From assembly GCA_001792895.1 (NCBI GenBank), contig MARA01000059.1, positions 1-64,000 of the forward strand: a stretch of 64,000 bases of DNA, in the 5' to 3' direction. Positions 63,530-64,000 of the stretch are shown here, piece by piece. Numbering within the stretch: the first letter of the stretch is position 1; each line of letters opens with the position of its first letter. The notes under the pieces were generated by a model that was not told the origin of the DNA, ran no database searches, and saw only the letters and a list, made by a program, of their open reading frames with translations. The stretch is from Lentinus brumalis (lineage: Eukaryota > Basidiomycota > Agaricomycetes > Polyporales > Polyporaceae). The position numbers were made by a program, and so were the translations under genes.

Positions 63530-64000
63530 TCAACCGCAGTAGATGTCCATGGGACATCCGACGGCCGTACCCTTCACCGACCCCGCTACGCCCGCGATCT
63601 GAAGCACCGCGTTAGCAATCCCACCCAGTCCCTCTCCAGCAATCATCCCAGCAGCAACGGCGTAGCAGTACATGATCGCGCCCGCGGGCCAGTACTTCCT
63701 CCACGTCAGTGCGATGATGCTCCCAAACAGCATCGCCATGGGGTACGTGCACAACGGTCCCAGGATGAACGCGATCCCGACGGCGTTCCAGTTCGGGAAC
63801 CACCCATGCCTCTCGGGGCGGACGAAGCGGTACTTGATGAACGTCGACACGATGGTAAGCGCCCCGAGGCAGAGCGCCGTTATGCCGGAAGAACGAGGGA
63901 TGGGGAGCGCGGGGGAAGAGACTGCTACGGAGACTGCGCGCCAAGCGCCGACGTCGGGGGCGGGAAATGCGCAGGTGGTCTCGGTGAGCTCGTTGATGCA
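63530..64000 (-). CDS. Oligopeptide transporter (OPT family), 3' end, cut by window edge
   Basis: The minus-strand frame runs in from the window edge: INELTETTCAFPAPDVGAWR, ITALCLGALTIVSTFIKYRF, FPNWNAVGIAFILGPLCTYP, AMLFGSIIALTWRKYWPAGA and YAVAAGMIAGEGLGGIANAV, ending MDIYCG at 63530. The W-N-A-x-G-I-A-F and AGEGLGG-x-x-N-A-V-L blocks are typical of the C-terminal membrane segments of OPT/YSL proton-coupled peptide or metal-chelate transporters. The region is uninterrupted by introns; the N-terminal part lies beyond 64000. Confidence 0.85.
   Translation of the reverse strand, partial: CINELTETTCAFPAPDVGAWRAVSVAVSSPALPIPRSSGITALCLGALTIVSTFIKYRFVRPERHGWFPNWNAVGIAFILGPLCTYPMAMLFGSIIALTWRKYWPAGAIMYCYAVAAGMIAGEGLGGIANAVLQIAGVAGSVKGTAVGCPMDIYCG

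Overview
This window is a chromosome end from a filamentous basidiomycete, most likely an Agaricomycete and probably Polyporales. It opens with about 130 bp of CCCTAA (TTAGGG) telomere repeat. Genes are dense, GC-rich and split by 46-73 bp GT-AG introns. The families are typical of mushrooms: F-box/LRR proteins, 7TM membrane proteins, berberine-bridge-like oxidases, YqjM-type flavin oxidoreductases and divergent fungal kinases. Joined exon coordinates were worked out by hand from splice signals and phase. No tRNA, rRNA or CRISPR array was recognised.

0-10 kb is telomere plus decayed subtelomere: a hAT-like transposase relic, an F-box gene abutting a WD40 gene, an orphan first exon of mitochondrial Mn-superoxide dismutase, tandem exon-like repeats, and a deleted copy of the dynactin/BTB locus found at 16-18 kb. 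10-31 kb is mostly intact single genes: a secreted FAD oxidase, two inverted YqjM-like oxidoreductase paralogs (13.3-14.7 and 29.8-31.2 kb), dynactin subunit 6 divergent from a BTB-CAP-Gly protein, a zinc alcohol dehydrogenase carrying apparent frameshifts, and an NCS1 transporter with a premature stop. 31-43 kb holds a conserved hypothetical protein, a 7TM protein, a secreted purine-nucleoside-permease-family protein, a decayed F-box gene and an epoxide hydrolase.

43-63 kb is the unusual part. A two-gene module, a divergent ~318-aa kinase-like protein (here K) and an unrecognised ~137-aa protein (here S) transcribed away from a shared short promoter, occurs in several intact and broken copies. 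The copies lie in tandem and in a large imperfect inverted duplication whose arms (about 45.65-49.1 and 57.75-62.7 kb) enclose the conserved genes CDK8/SSN3 and CHS5 plus an HNH-domain gene. Fragments of CDK8 and CHS5 were copied along with the module. The window ends inside an oligopeptide-transporter gene.

Reading frames break by single bases in several otherwise conserved genes, so either subtelomeric decay or residual assembly indels must be considered for every pseudogene call.
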